Assembly (NCBI RefSeq): GCF_900107455.1
Contig: NZ_FNQB01000003.1
Coordinates: forward strand, 682,001 to 746,000
Source of the DNA: Asanoa ishikariensis
Lineage (GTDB): Bacteria; Actinomycetota; Actinomycetes; Mycobacteriales; Micromonosporaceae
DNA length: 64,000 bases
Direction of reading: 5' to 3'
Made by a program: the position numbers and the translations under genes. Below the pieces are notes generated by a model. The model did no database searches. It had not been told where the DNA came from and saw only the letters and a list, made by a program, of their open reading frames with translations. Every line of letters begins with the position of its first letter. The stretch's first letter is position 1. This document shows, piece by piece, positions 36,384 to 45,044 of this stretch.

Positions 36384-37442
36384 GTGGCTGGAATTCGAGG
36401 AATTCTCAGCAGACAGAACATCGCGGTCCAGATGATCGCAGAGTTCCTGGGCACGATGATTCTGATTCTGTTCGGTATCGGCGTGGTCGCACAGGTAGTG
36501 GCCGGTGGCCCCGGCCTCGGTGACCACGACAGCATCGCGTGGGCGTGGGGCCTCGGTGTTGTGCTCGGTGTCTACACCGCGGCACGCATCTCAGGTGCCC
36601 ACCTCAACCCGGCCGTCACGATCGCGTTGGCGGCGTTCCGCAAGTTCCCGTGGAAGAGCGTGGTGCCGTACATCATCGCTCAGGTCGCGGGTGCGTTCGT
36701 CGGCGCACTGCTCGTGCGCTGGGCCTACAACAAGGTGCTGCACAACGCGGACCCTGGCCTGACCGCCAAGACACAGACGGTGTTCTCCACTCTGCCCGGT
36801 AACGGCACGTTGCCGGTCAGCCTGTGGGGCGGCTTCCTGGACCAGGTCATCGGCACGGCGATCCTGGTGTTCCTGATCTTCGTGCTGACCGACCGGCTCA
36901 ACGACCCGCCGCTGTCGAACCTGACGCCGTTCATCGTGGGTCTGGTCGTGGTCGCGATCGGTATGGCGTGGGGCACCAACGCCGGTTACGCCATCAACCC
37001 GGCTCGTGACTTCGGGCCTCGACTGGCGTCCTACATCACCGGATACGGAACGGCGTGGCGAGATCAGTACAACCAGCTCTATTGGTGGGTACCCATCGCC
37101 GCACCGATCATCGGTGGCCTCATCGGTGGTCTGATCTACGTGACGCTGATCGGTCGAGTTCTGCCGTACCTGCAGGGCACTGAGGCGCCTGCCGGTCGCG
37201 GCGGCGAGGTCGAGACTCCGGTCGACGCCGCCGGTGGGGTTCCGACCGGTGAGCAGCAGACCGGCACGCCGCGCGGCTCGCGGGGCGTCATCGACCCCAC
37301 ACCGGGAGGCAACGATCCGCGCCGACCCGAACCGGGCTCGGGCTTCGATCCCGGCACAGGGCGACTCGATCCGGGTACCAGACGAGATCCGCGAGATCCG
37401 GGTTCCGGCCCGATGGATCCGGGGGCTGGCCCCAACAGGTAG
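36384..37442 (+). CDS. glpF: Glycerol facilitator (aquaporin family) with long Pro/Gly tail
   Basis: Membrane channel for glycerol, about 352 aa; six transmembrane helices with both half-helix motifs, SGAHLNPAVT and the second AINPARDFGPR, whose Asp is typical of glycerol-selective GlpF. I chose the GTG at 36384 with TTGGGGGG nine bases upstream; an upstream GTG at 36333 would add 17 residues. The C-terminal 80 residues are unusual for GlpF: hydrophilic, Pro/Gly/Asp-rich, with repeated DPG-type turns (for example TRRDPRDPGSGPMDPGAG), absent from typical GlpF. First gene of the glycerol operon. Confidence 0.92.
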   Translation: MAGIRGILSRQNIAVQMIAEFLGTMILILFGIGVVAQVVAGGPGLGDHDSIAWAWGLGVVLGVYTAARISGAHLNPAVTIALAAFRKFPWKSVVPYIIAQVAGAFVGALLVRWAYNKVLHNADPGLTAKTQTVFSTLPGNGTLPVSLWGGFLDQVIGTAILVFLIFVLTDRLNDPPLSNLTPFIVGLVVVAIGMAWGTNAGYAINPARDFGPRLASYITGYGTAWRDQYNQLYWWVPIAAPIIGGLIGGLIYVTLIGRVLPYLQGTEAPAGRGGEVETPVDAAGGVPTGEQQTGTPRGSRGVIDPTPGGNDPRRPEPGSGFDPGTGRLDPGTRRDPRDPGSGPMDPGAGPNR

Positions 37443-37478
37443 GCGACCGGACCCACTGACCCGGAAGGAACGACTGAG

Positions 37479-38996
37479 ATGGCGGATTACGTAGGCGCTA
37501 TCGACCAAGGCACGACAAGTACGAGGTTCATGATTTTCGACCACGAGGGGCGCGAAGTCGGTCGCCACCAGGTCGAGCACGAGCAGATCCTGCCGCAGGC
37601 CGGGTGGGTCGAGCATGACCCGCTCGAGATCTGGCAGCGCACGCAAGAGGTGATCACCACGGCGATGTCCCGGCAGAATTTGTCGGCAAGTGACCTCGCC
37701 GCGGTGGGCATCACCAACCAGCGCGAGACGACCGTGGTCTGGAACCGCCGAACCGGGCGGCCCTACTACAACGCGATCGTCTGGCAGGACACCCGGACGG
37801 ACCGGATCGCGGCCGCGCTCGATCGCGACGGCCGGGGCGACGTCATCCGGCGCAAGGCCGGCCTCCCGCCGGCGACGTACTTCTCCGGCGGGAAGATCCA
37901 GTGGATCCTCGAGAACGTCGACGGGGTCCGCGAGGCAGCGGAGAACGGTGATGCGCTCTTCGGCAACACCGATGCCTGGGTGCTGTGGAACCTCACCGGC
38001 GGACGGGACGGCGGTCTGCACATCACCGACGTCACGAACGCCAGTCGGACCATGCTGATGAACCTGGAGACGCTCGACTGGGACGACGAGCTCCTGGGGT
38101 TCTTCAACATTCCGAAGCAGATGCTGCCGGAGATCCGGCCGTCGTCGGACCCGAACCTGTACGGGATGACGAAGTCCGACGGCCCGTTCCGTGGCGAGGT
38201 GGCGCTTCCCGCGTCGCTCGGCGACCAGCAGGCGGCCACGGTCGGCCAGGTCTGCTTCGCCGTCGGCGAGGCGAAGAACACCTACGGCACGGGTAACTTC
38301 CTGCTGCTCAACACCGGCAACGAGGTGGTTCGGTCGAAGGCCGGCCTGATCACCACGGTCTGCTACAAGTTCGGCGACCAGGACCCGGTGTACGCACTGG
38401 AAGGCTCGATCGCGGTGACGGGCTCGGCCGTGCAGTGGCTGCGCGACCAGCTCGGCATCATCAAGAACGCATCGGAGAGCGAGACCCTGGCGCGCAGCGT
38501 CAAGGACAACGGGGGCGTCTACTTCGTACCCGCGTTCTCCGGTCTGTTCGCGCCTTACTGGCAGTCCGACGCGCGGGGTGCGATCGTCGGCCTGTCGCGG
38601 TTCAACACGGCCGCACACCTGGCCCGGGCCACTCTGGAGTCCATCTGCTACCAGTCCAAGGACGTGGTGGAGGCGGCACAGAAGGACTCCGGCGTCGCGC
38701 TGGACATCCTCAAGGTCGACGGCGGCATCACCGCCAACGACCTGGCGATGCAGATGCAGGCCGACATCCTCGGTGTGCCGGTGAGCCGGCCGGTGGTCGC
38801 GGAGACCACCGCGCTGGGCGCCGCGTACGCCGCCGGCCTGGCCGTGAAGTACTGGAACTCGGTCGAGGAGCTGCGGGCGCACTGGCACGAGGATCGCCGC
38901 TGGACGCCTGAATGGAACGACAAGCAGCGGGCCGAGGGCTACAAGATGTGGAAGAAGGCCGTCGAGCGAACCATGGGTTGGCTCGAGGTCGACTGA
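37479..38996 (+). CDS. glpK: Glycerol kinase
   Basis: FGGY kinase, 505 aa, converting glycerol to sn-glycerol 3-phosphate with ATP. N-terminus [16 protein letters not shown], substrate loop QETTV-type NQRETTVVW, and the [20 protein letters not shown] nucleotide segment. ATG at 37479 with GGAAGGAA upstream, 36 bases after glpF. A hairpin separates it from glpD. Confidence 0.97.
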   Translation: MADYVGAIDQGTTSTRFMIFDHEGREVGRHQVEHEQILPQAGWVEHDPLEIWQRTQEVITTAMSRQNLSASDLAAVGITNQRETTVVWNRRTGRPYYNAIVWQDTRTDRIAAALDRDGRGDVIRRKAGLPPATYFSGGKIQWILENVDGVREAAENGDALFGNTDAWVLWNLTGGRDGGLHITDVTNASRTMLMNLETLDWDDELLGFFNIPKQMLPEIRPSSDPNLYGMTKSDGPFRGEVALPASLGDQQAATVGQVCFAVGEAKNTYGTGNFLLLNTGNEVVRSKAGLITTVCYKFGDQDPVYALEGSIAVTGSAVQWLRDQLGIIKNASESETLARSVKDNGGVYFVPAFSGLFAPYWQSDARGAIVGLSRFNTAAHLARATLESICYQSKDVVEAAQKDSGVALDILKVDGGITANDLAMQMQADILGVPVSRPVVAETTALGAAYAAGLAVKYWNSVEELRAHWHEDRRWTPEWNDKQRAEGYKMWKKAVERTMGWLEVD

Positions 38997-39006
38997 TGTT
39001 CCAACC

Positions 39007-39040
39007 GGGGCGCCGCCTGCGTACGCGCATGCGGCGCCCC
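39007..39040. terminator. Intercistronic hairpin between glpK and glpD
   Basis: Arms GGGGCGCCGC (39007-39016) and GCGGCGCCCC (39031-39040), ten paired bases around a 14-base loop that itself contains a short palindrome GCGTACGC. Inside the operon, so it probably modulates glpD level rather than ending the transcript. Confidence 0.65.
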
Positions 39041-39064
39041 ACCGCATGACAGCAGGAGGTTGAC

Positions 39065-40768
39065 GTGGAGGCCGTGGCCCTATCCGCAGCACAACGCAAC
39101 CGGGACCTCGCCGGGATGGCCGAGCGCGAACTCGACGTCCTGGTCGTGGGTGGCGGTGTGGTCGGCGCCGGCTGCGCCCTCGACGCGGTCACTCGTGGCC
39201 TGTCGACCGCGTTGGTCGAGGCGCGCGACTGGGCGTCCGGCACGTCGAGCCGCTCCAGCAAGCTGATGCACGGCGGCCTGCGCTATCTGGAGCAGTTCGA
39301 GTTCGGGCTGGTAGCCGAGTCCTTGCGGGAGCGCGGCCTGCTCCTGCAACGAATCGCGCCGCACCTGGTGCACCCCGTGCAGTTCCTCTACCCACTCAAG
39401 CACCGGATCTGGGAGCGCCCGTACGTGGGCAGCGGCCTGATCCTCTACGACACGATGGGCCTCACGTCCGGCACCGCCCGCGGCGTGCCGCATCACAAGC
39501 ACCTGACCCGCCGGGGCGCGCTCAAGGTGGCGCCCGGGCTGAAGAAGTCGTCGCTGATCGGCGCCGTGCAGTACTACGACGGCCAGGTCGACGACGCCCG
39601 GCACACGATGAGCGTGGTCCGCACGGCGGCCAGCTACGGCGCGCTGGTGGCCAACCGCGCCCGGGTGGTCGACTACCTGCGCGAAGGCGAACAGGTGGTC
39701 GGCGCGCTGGTCGAGGACCTGATGACGGGCGCGACCCGCGAGGTCCGGGCCAAGGTGGTCATCAACTCGACCGGCGTCTGGACCGACGACACCCAGCAGC
39801 TCGCCGACACGCGCGGTGAGTTCCACGTCCGCACCTCGAAGGGCGTGCACTTCACCGTGCCGCGGGACCGGATCCCGATCGACACCGGGCTGATCCTGCG
39901 TACGGAGAAGAGCGTGCTGTTCGTCATCCCGTGGGGCCGGCACTGGCTTATCGGCACCACCGACACCGACTGGGAGCTCGACAAGGCCCGGCCGGCGGCC
40001 ACCGCGACGGACATCGAGTACCTGCTGGAGCACGTCAACCGGGTGCTGGTCAATCCGTTGACCGAGGCCGACATCGAGGGTGTCTACGTCGGACTGCGCC
40101 CGCTGGTGGCCGGCACCGCCGAGTCGACCAGCAAGCTGTCGCGCGACCACTCGGTGGCCAGCCCGGTGCCGGGCATGGTCGTGGTGGCCGGTGGCAAGTA
40201 CACCACCTACCGCAAGATGGCCGAGGACACCGTCGACCTGGCCGTGCGCGCGCTCGACCAGGAGAACGTGCCGGAGTCACCGACCAAGGACGTCCCGCTG
40301 GTCGGCGCGGACGGCTACAAGGCTCTGTGGAACCAGCGCCACGAGCTCGCCGAGGCCTGGGGGCTGCACGTCCACCGGATCGAGCACCTGCTCAACCGGT
40401 ACGGCTCGCTGATCTTCGAGCTGCTGCGGCTGGTCGCGCAGGACCGCGGCCTGGCCGAGCCGCTGCCCGGTGCCGACGACTACCTGCGGGTGGAGGCGGT
40501 GTACGCGGCCAGCCACGAGGGCGCACTGCACCTCGACGACGTGCTGGCCCGGCGCACGAGGGCGTACTTCGAGACGTTCTCGCGGGGGGTCCAGGCGGCA
40601 CCGGACGCGGCCCGGCTGATGGGCGAGGTGCTCGGCTGGACCGACGTCGACGTCGACCGCGAGGTGGCCGCGTACGAGCAGGCCATCGAGGCCGACCGCA
40701 AGGCGCAGGAGGCACCTGACGACGCGGCGGCCGACGCGGCCCGCCTCGTCGCCGTCGACCTGGGCTAG
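39065..40768 (+). CDS. glpD: FAD-dependent glycerol-3-phosphate dehydrogenase
   Basis: 567 aa, peripheral membrane flavoenzyme oxidising glycerol 3-phosphate to dihydroxyacetone phosphate and passing electrons to quinones. FAD motif VVGGGVVGAGCALDAV at the N-terminus and the substrate segment SSRSSKLMHGGLRYLE are present. GTG at 39065 with AGGAGG upstream. Last gene of the glycerol operon, ending in a terminator. Confidence 0.96.
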   Translation: MEAVALSAAQRNRDLAGMAERELDVLVVGGGVVGAGCALDAVTRGLSTALVEARDWASGTSSRSSKLMHGGLRYLEQFEFGLVAESLRERGLLLQRIAPHLVHPVQFLYPLKHRIWERPYVGSGLILYDTMGLTSGTARGVPHHKHLTRRGALKVAPGLKKSSLIGAVQYYDGQVDDARHTMSVVRTAASYGALVANRARVVDYLREGEQVVGALVEDLMTGATREVRAKVVINSTGVWTDDTQQLADTRGEFHVRTSKGVHFTVPRDRIPIDTGLILRTEKSVLFVIPWGRHWLIGTTDTDWELDKARPAATATDIEYLLEHVNRVLVNPLTEADIEGVYVGLRPLVAGTAESTSKLSRDHSVASPVPGMVVVAGGKYTTYRKMAEDTVDLAVRALDQENVPESPTKDVPLVGADGYKALWNQRHELAEAWGLHVHRIEHLLNRYGSLIFELLRLVAQDRGLAEPLPGADDYLRVEAVYAASHEGALHLDDVLARRTRAYFETFSRGVQAAPDAARLMGEVLGWTDVDVDREVAAYEQAIEADRKAQEAPDDAAADAARLVAVDLG

Positions 40769-40777
40769 GTATCGAAG

Positions 40778-40807
40778 GAAGGGCCCCTCCTCGTCGAGGG
40801 GCCCTTT
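40778..40807. terminator. Terminator of the glycerol operon
   Basis: Hairpin AAGGGCCCCTC / GAGGGGCCCTT with six-base loop, followed by TCTCC. It is a variant of the AAGGGACCCTT family seen at 30259 and 54741. Confidence 0.85.
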
Positions 40808-40821
40808 CTCCGGTTTCGACA

Positions 40822-40838
40822 AGCTGTATAGTACAGCT
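40822..40838. promoter_or_regulatory. Palindromic operator overlapping -10 box and touching the MFS start codon
   Basis: AGCTGTA-TAG-TACAGCT, a perfect 17-base inverted repeat whose right end abuts the ATG at 40839. It contains TATAGT (40827-40832), a good -10 box placed so that transcription would start at the ATG. A dimeric repressor bound here would occlude the promoter. Its regulator is not encoded next to it. Confidence 0.7.
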
Positions 40839-42059
40839 ATGTCTGCGGCACCGACCACGAGCCCGTTCAAGCAACCGCGCGCCGTCTGGGCGGTGGCGTT
40901 CGCCTGCGTCGTGTCGTTCATGGGCATCGGCCTCGTCGACCCGATCCTGCCCGCGCTCGCCGGCGACCTGCACGCCACGCCCAGCCAGGTGTCGCTGCTG
41001 TTCACCAGCTACCTGGTGGTCACGGCGGTGGCGATGCTGTTCGTCGGCGCCGTCTCCAGCCGGATCGGCGCCAAGCGCACGCTGGTGGTCGGCCTGGTGA
41101 TCATCGTGGTGTTCGCCGCGCTCGCCGGCGCCTCCGACTCGATCGGCGGGATCGTCGGCTTCCGGGCGGGCTGGGGCCTCGGCAACGCCCTGTTCATCGC
41201 GACCAGCCTCGCGGTCATCGTCGCCTCAGCCAGCGGCGGCTTCGCCGGTGCCATCATCCTGTACGAGACGGCGCTCGGCCTGGGCATCGCGGTCGGCCCA
41301 CTGCTCGGCGGCGAGCTCGGCAGCATCAGTTGGAAGGGCCCGTTCTTCGGCGTCTCGGTGCTGATGTTCATCGCCCTGATCGCGACCATCGCGTTCGTGC
41401 CCGCGCTGCCCAAACCCGCGCGCCCGACCAGCATCGGCGCCCCGCTCAAGGCCCTGCGCCACCGCGGGCTGCTGATCATGGGCCTGACCGCGCTGCTCTA
41501 CAACTGGGGCTTCTTCACGATGCTCGGCTACGCGCCGTACCCGATGGAGCTGAAGGCGCACGACCTCGGCCTGGTGTTCACCGGCTGGGGTCTGCTGGTC
41601 GCGCTGTTCAGTGTGTTCTTCGCACCGCGCCTGCAGGCGCGGTTCGGCACGGCCAAAGTGCTCTACGTCAACCTGGCCGCGCTCGGCGTCGTGATGACGG
41701 TGATCGGCGCCGGCGTCGACGACCCGACCACGGTGATCGTCGCGGTGATCGTCAGCGGCGCCTTCATCGGCATCAACAACACGCTGACCACGCAGGCGGT
41801 CATGCTGGTCTCCCCGGTCGAGCGCCCGACGGCGTCGTCCGCGTACGGCTTCGTCCGCTTCATCGGCGGCGGCCTGGCGCCGTTCGTCGCGGGCAAGCTG
41901 GCCGACACGTTCAACCTGTCGGTCCCCTTCTACCTGGGCGGCGTGGCCTTCGTATTGGCAATCGCCGTGCTGGCCACCGGACACTCGCTGATCGGCCGGG
42001 CCGAGCGCGACCTGGCCACCCCGTCCGACGTCGCCGATCTCGATCCGGTCGGCGCCTAG
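40839..42059 (+). CDS. MFS efflux transporter
   Basis: 406 aa, twelve predicted transmembrane helices, drug/H+ antiporter type: MGIGLVDPILPALAGDL and GIAVGPLLGGELGSISW in the first half. No ribosome-binding site upstream; the -10 box spacing suggests a leaderless mRNA. The TAG stop at 42057-42059 lies within the left end of an inserted MITE-like element. Substrate unknown. Confidence 0.9.
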   Translation: MSAAPTTSPFKQPRAVWAVAFACVVSFMGIGLVDPILPALAGDLHATPSQVSLLFTSYLVVTAVAMLFVGAVSSRIGAKRTLVVGLVIIVVFAALAGASDSIGGIVGFRAGWGLGNALFIATSLAVIVASASGGFAGAIILYETALGLGIAVGPLLGGELGSISWKGPFFGVSVLMFIALIATIAFVPALPKPARPTSIGAPLKALRHRGLLIMGLTALLYNWGFFTMLGYAPYPMELKAHDLGLVFTGWGLLVALFSVFFAPRLQARFGTAKVLYVNLAALGVVMTVIGAGVDDPTTVIVAVIVSGAFIGINNTLTTQAVMLVSPVERPTASSAYGFVRFIGGGLAPFVAGKLADTFNLSVPFYLGGVAFVLAIAVLATGHSLIGRAERDLATPSDVADLDPVGA

Positions 42060-42223
42060 GGCCTGTCCTGCCGATCAGCGCGAGCCGAGACGGAGTCCAG
42101 GTGTCGTCTGGTGGTGGCCCGGGATTGCCGGGATACCGGTGTTGTATCTCGGTGATCCTGGGACGCCGCCAGGCGGCGGCTGGGCCCGTCGCAGGCCGCG
42201 TTGATCGGCAGGACAGGCCCTAG
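42056..42223. mobile_element. MITE-like element with 22-base terminal inverted repeats
   Basis: 168 bases. Left end 42056-42077 (CTAGGGCCTGTCCTGCCGAT and two more bases) is the perfect reverse complement of the right end 42202-42223. The ends begin and finish with CTAG, which is itself palindromic and could be a four-base target. No reading frame for a transposase. GGCCTGTCC ends resemble IS5-like elements of actinomycetes, but that is from memory. It fills the whole gap between the MFS stop and the Gfo/Idh/MocA start. Confidence 0.75.
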
Positions 42224-42232
42224 ACTGCGGCG

Positions 42233-43210
42233 ATGCGGATCGGGGTGCTGGGTGCCGCGCGGATCGCGCCGGCGGCGCTGGTGCGGGCGGCCGGGGCCGT
42301 CGGTGGGGTCGAGGTCGCGGCGGTCGCGGCGCGGGATCGTGGGCGGGCGGCCACCTTCGCGCGGCGGCACGGCATCGCCACCGTGCACGGGTCGTACGAG
42401 GATCTCGTGGCCGATCCGAGCCTGGACGCCGTCTACGTGCCGCTGCCCAACGGGCTGCATGCCCAGTGGACGCTCGCGGCCATCGCGGCCGGCAAGCACG
42501 TGCTCTGCGAGAAGCCGTTCACCAGCAACGCCGCGCAGGCGGCCCGAGTGCGGGACGCCGCCGCCGGCACCGGGCTGGTGGTGATGGAGGCGTTCCACTA
42601 CCGCTACCACCCGCTGGCCCGGCGGATGGCCGGCGCGATCCGGGAGGGTGAGCTCGGCGCGATCGAGCGGGTGGAGACCTCGATGTGCTTCCCGCTGCCC
42701 CGCTTCGGCGACATCCGCTACCAGTACGAGCTGGCCGGCGGCGCGCTGATGGACGCCGGCTGTTACGCCGTGCACTGCCTGCGGATGCTCAGCCCGGGCG
42801 AGCCCACGGTGACGTCGGCGACGGCGCGCACGCTGCACCGGGACCCGCGGGTCGACCGGGCGATGACCGCCGAGCTCGTCCTGCCCGGCGGCGGCACCGG
42901 CCGCATCCAGGCGTCCATGTGGTCCTCGACGCTGCTGCGGATCCGCGCCCGGGTCGTCGGCACCCGCGGCACGATGTCGGTCTTCAACTACGCCACGCCG
43001 CAGCTTCCCTCACGGTTCTCGCTGACCGTCGACGGGCGGCGGCGTCAGGAGCGGTTCGGCGGCGAGCCGACGTACGTGCACCAGCTTCGCGCGTTCGTGG
43101 CCGCCGTGGACGGCAAGCACACCAACCTGACCCCGCCCGACGACTCGGTCGCGACGATGTCGCTGATCGACGCCATCTACGAGGCCGCCGGACTGCCGCC
43201 CCGGCCCTGA
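42233..43210 (+). CDS. Gfo/Idh/MocA-family oxidoreductase
   Basis: NAD(P)-dependent dehydrogenase of the glucose-fructose oxidoreductase family, 325 aa. N-terminal Rossmann IGVLGAARIAPAAL, the EKP motif in HVLCEKPFTSN, and a dimerisation beta-sheet C-terminus. Substrate probably a sugar, inositol or trans-dihydrodiol. The ATG lies nine bases after the MITE end, so its promoter must be inside or beyond that element. Ends overlapping the convergent CGNR gene by 34 bases. Confidence 0.92.
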   Translation: MRIGVLGAARIAPAALVRAAGAVGGVEVAAVAARDRGRAATFARRHGIATVHGSYEDLVADPSLDAVYVPLPNGLHAQWTLAAIAAGKHVLCEKPFTSNAAQAARVRDAAAGTGLVVMEAFHYRYHPLARRMAGAIREGELGAIERVETSMCFPLPRFGDIRYQYELAGGALMDAGCYAVHCLRMLSPGEPTVTSATARTLHRDPRVDRAMTAELVLPGGGTGRIQASMWSSTLLRIRARVVGTRGTMSVFNYATPQLPSRFSLTVDGRRRQERFGGEPTYVHQLRAFVAAVDGKHTNLTPPDDSVATMSLIDAIYEAAGLPPRP

Positions 43211-43746
43211 CCGCGGGCCGCGGCCCGGTGTGCCGCGACGCGTACCCGGCTGGCGCAGGTCGGCGAGCAGAACCGGCGGGCCGGCCCCGCCCCGGTCCGC
43301 AGCAGCGCGTCCCGGCAGTCGGCGGCCGCGCACCGGCCGAGCACCCCGGCGCCGTGCTCGGCGACCAGCAACGCGAGCCCCATCGCACCGGACGCGGCGA
43401 GCCACCCGCCCCACGACGACCCGGGGGCGTCGACGTGCAGGTGCAGCGGCACACCGGCGTGCGCGGCCAGCCTCGGCCGGGCGCTGCTGGCCAGCATGGC
43501 GTTGAGCCGCTCGGCCAGTACCGACTCGGTCGCAGCGTCGAACACGCCGGTGAAGGCCTCCCGCGCGGTCAGCGCGTCGCGCAAGTCGGAGGCGTCGACC
43601 TCGACCGGCTCCGGTTCGTCGTGTGCGCGCAGCAACGCGGCGAGCGCGGCCGGCGTGGTCAGCAGGTCAGGGTGGCGCTGCCCCGGCGCGGTGTTCTCGA
43701 GGGCCGTCGCGAGGGCCGCCCAGCGCGAGTATCCGAACGCGGTCAC
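43177..43746 (-). CDS. ABATE-domain/CGNR zinc-finger protein
   Basis: 189 aa. N-terminal stress-induced ABATE-like domain (GYSRWAALATALENT at the start), C-terminal zinc ribbon with CAAADC and FCSPTC cysteines followed by RVRVAAHR; the usual CGNR word appears as CASR. Such proteins are probable DNA-binding regulators. GTG at 43746 is only 19 bases from the divergent MFS start, so both must share promoter sequences. No Shine-Dalgarno fits that gap. Confidence 0.88.
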   Translation of the reverse strand: MTAFGYSRWAALATALENTAPGQRHPDLLTTPAALAALLRAHDEPEPVEVDASDLRDALTAREAFTGVFDAATESVLAERLNAMLASSARPRLAAHAGVPLHLHVDAPGSSWGGWLAASGAMGLALLVAEHGAGVLGRCAAADCRDALLRTGAGPARRFCSPTCASRVRVAAHRAAARGQGRGGSPAAS

Positions 43747-43765
43747 GACTGTTACGGTACTGCAC
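43747..43765. promoter_or_regulatory. 19-base gap between two divergent start codons
   Basis: Only 19 bases separate two GTG starts. The gap holds GTTACGGTAC; TACGGT reads as a -10-like box toward the MFS gene, and GTACCGTAAC reads toward the CGNR gene. Both transcripts are probably leaderless and mutually exclusive. GTTAC recurs 23 bases later inside the MFS gene. Confidence 0.5.
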
Positions 43766-45007
43766 GTGCAACCCGTTACACCACGCACCCGCCGCCTGCT
43801 GGTGGCCGCGACCGGCTCGCGGCTGGCCGACGAGGCCGCCGCCGTCGCGGTGGCGCTGCACGTGGTCGCCCGCACCGGCGACGCCGGGCTCGCCGGCCTG
43901 GTCGTCGCCGCCTTCGCCCTGCCCACGCTGGTCACCGGCCCCGTGCTGGGTGCCCTGCTGGACCGGCTGCGCGCACCCCGCGCCCTGTTCCTGGCCAACC
44001 AGCTCGCGCTCGCCACCGCCCTGGCCGGCATCCTGCTGCTCGCCGGCCGCGCACCCGGCGCGGCGCTGGTCGGCTTCGGCCTGCTCGCCGGGCTGACCGC
44101 GCCGATCCTCACCGGCGGCTACAGCGCGCTCGTGCCGCGCACTGGCGAGCGGCGGCTCGCCCGGGCTGCGGGCCGGGCCGGCGACGGGTGGGCCGCCGGG
44201 CACGCCCTCGACGCCGCCAGCTACGACGTCGCCGGTTTGGGCGGCCCCGCACTGGTCGCGGTCGTCGCCAGCCTCGCGGGCGCCGGACCCGCGCTCGCCG
44301 CCACGGCGGCCGTGGCCGTCGCCGGGCTGGCGCTGGTCGCCGCCGCGCCGATGCCGGGGCCGACCGTGGACCCCGGAAAGCCGGCCGCGCCGCACGAGGG
44401 GCTGGTCCTGCTGTGGCAGGTGCCGGAGCTACGGGCCACCACCGCGGCGACCACGATCGGCTTCGCCGCGCAGGGCCTGCTGCCGGTGACCTTCCCGCTG
44501 CTCGCCCTCCACTTCGGACATCCGGCCGGGCACGGCGCGTGGTTCCTCACCGCGCTCAGCGCCGGCTCGCTGGTCGGCGCGCTGGCCTCGGCCCGGCTGC
44601 TGACCCGCTACGCACCCGTGCCGGTGCTGGCCGCCGCGCTCGCCGTGCTCGGCCTGGCACTGACCGGCATCGCGGCGACACCGACGCTGCCGCTCGCGCT
44701 GGCCGTGGCCCTCGTGGGCGGCGTCGCGACCGGCCCGATGCTCGCCGCCACGCTCGCGGTGCGCCAGCGGTCCGTCCCCTCCGGACGGTACGGCCAGGTG
44801 GTCGCGACTGCCGCCAGCATCAAGGTCGGCGCGTACGCCCTCGGCGCGGCCGCCACCGGCCCGGTGACCGCCTGGCTGCCGCCGCGCGGCGTGCTGCTGC
44901 TGGTCGGCGTCGCCCAGCTCGCCGCCCTGCTGCCACTGGCCAGGGCAGCCCGGCCAACCGCGCCGCTTTCCGCCATTCCCCGGACACCCGGCTCGGTGTC
45001 GGCCTAG
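43766..45007 (+). CDS. MFS transporter
   Basis: 413 aa, about twelve hydrophobic helices, with GSRLADEAAAVAVALHV and LPTLVTGPVLGALLDRLRAP in the first half. GTG 43766 chosen; the frame is open upstream through the divergent gene. Its closest neighbour is the CGNR regulator, a common arrangement in actinomycetes. Substrate unknown; a drug exporter is likely. Confidence 0.88.
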   Translation: MQPVTPRTRRLLVAATGSRLADEAAAVAVALHVVARTGDAGLAGLVVAAFALPTLVTGPVLGALLDRLRAPRALFLANQLALATALAGILLLAGRAPGAALVGFGLLAGLTAPILTGGYSALVPRTGERRLARAAGRAGDGWAAGHALDAASYDVAGLGGPALVAVVASLAGAGPALAATAAVAVAGLALVAAAPMPGPTVDPGKPAAPHEGLVLLWQVPELRATTAATTIGFAAQGLLPVTFPLLALHFGHPAGHGAWFLTALSAGSLVGALASARLLTRYAPVPVLAAALAVLGLALTGIAATPTLPLALAVALVGGVATGPMLAATLAVRQRSVPSGRYGQVVATAASIKVGAYALGAAATGPVTAWLPPRGVLLLVGVAQLAALLPLARAARPTAPLSAIPRTPGSVSA

Positions 45008-45044
45008 CCTTGGACGCGATGGGCTGATCCTTGGGAGGATCGCC

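Noticed and set aside
37180-37442. DPG repeats at the 3' end of glpF as a possible tandem-repeat array or CRISPR-like structure
   Set aside because: The repeat is irregular at the DNA level and in frame with the channel gene; best explained as a low-complexity protein tail.
36591-39092. 833-codon leftward frame opposite glpF and glpK
   Set aside because: Mirror of the codon bias of glpK; no recognisable domains and both genes on the other strand are certain.
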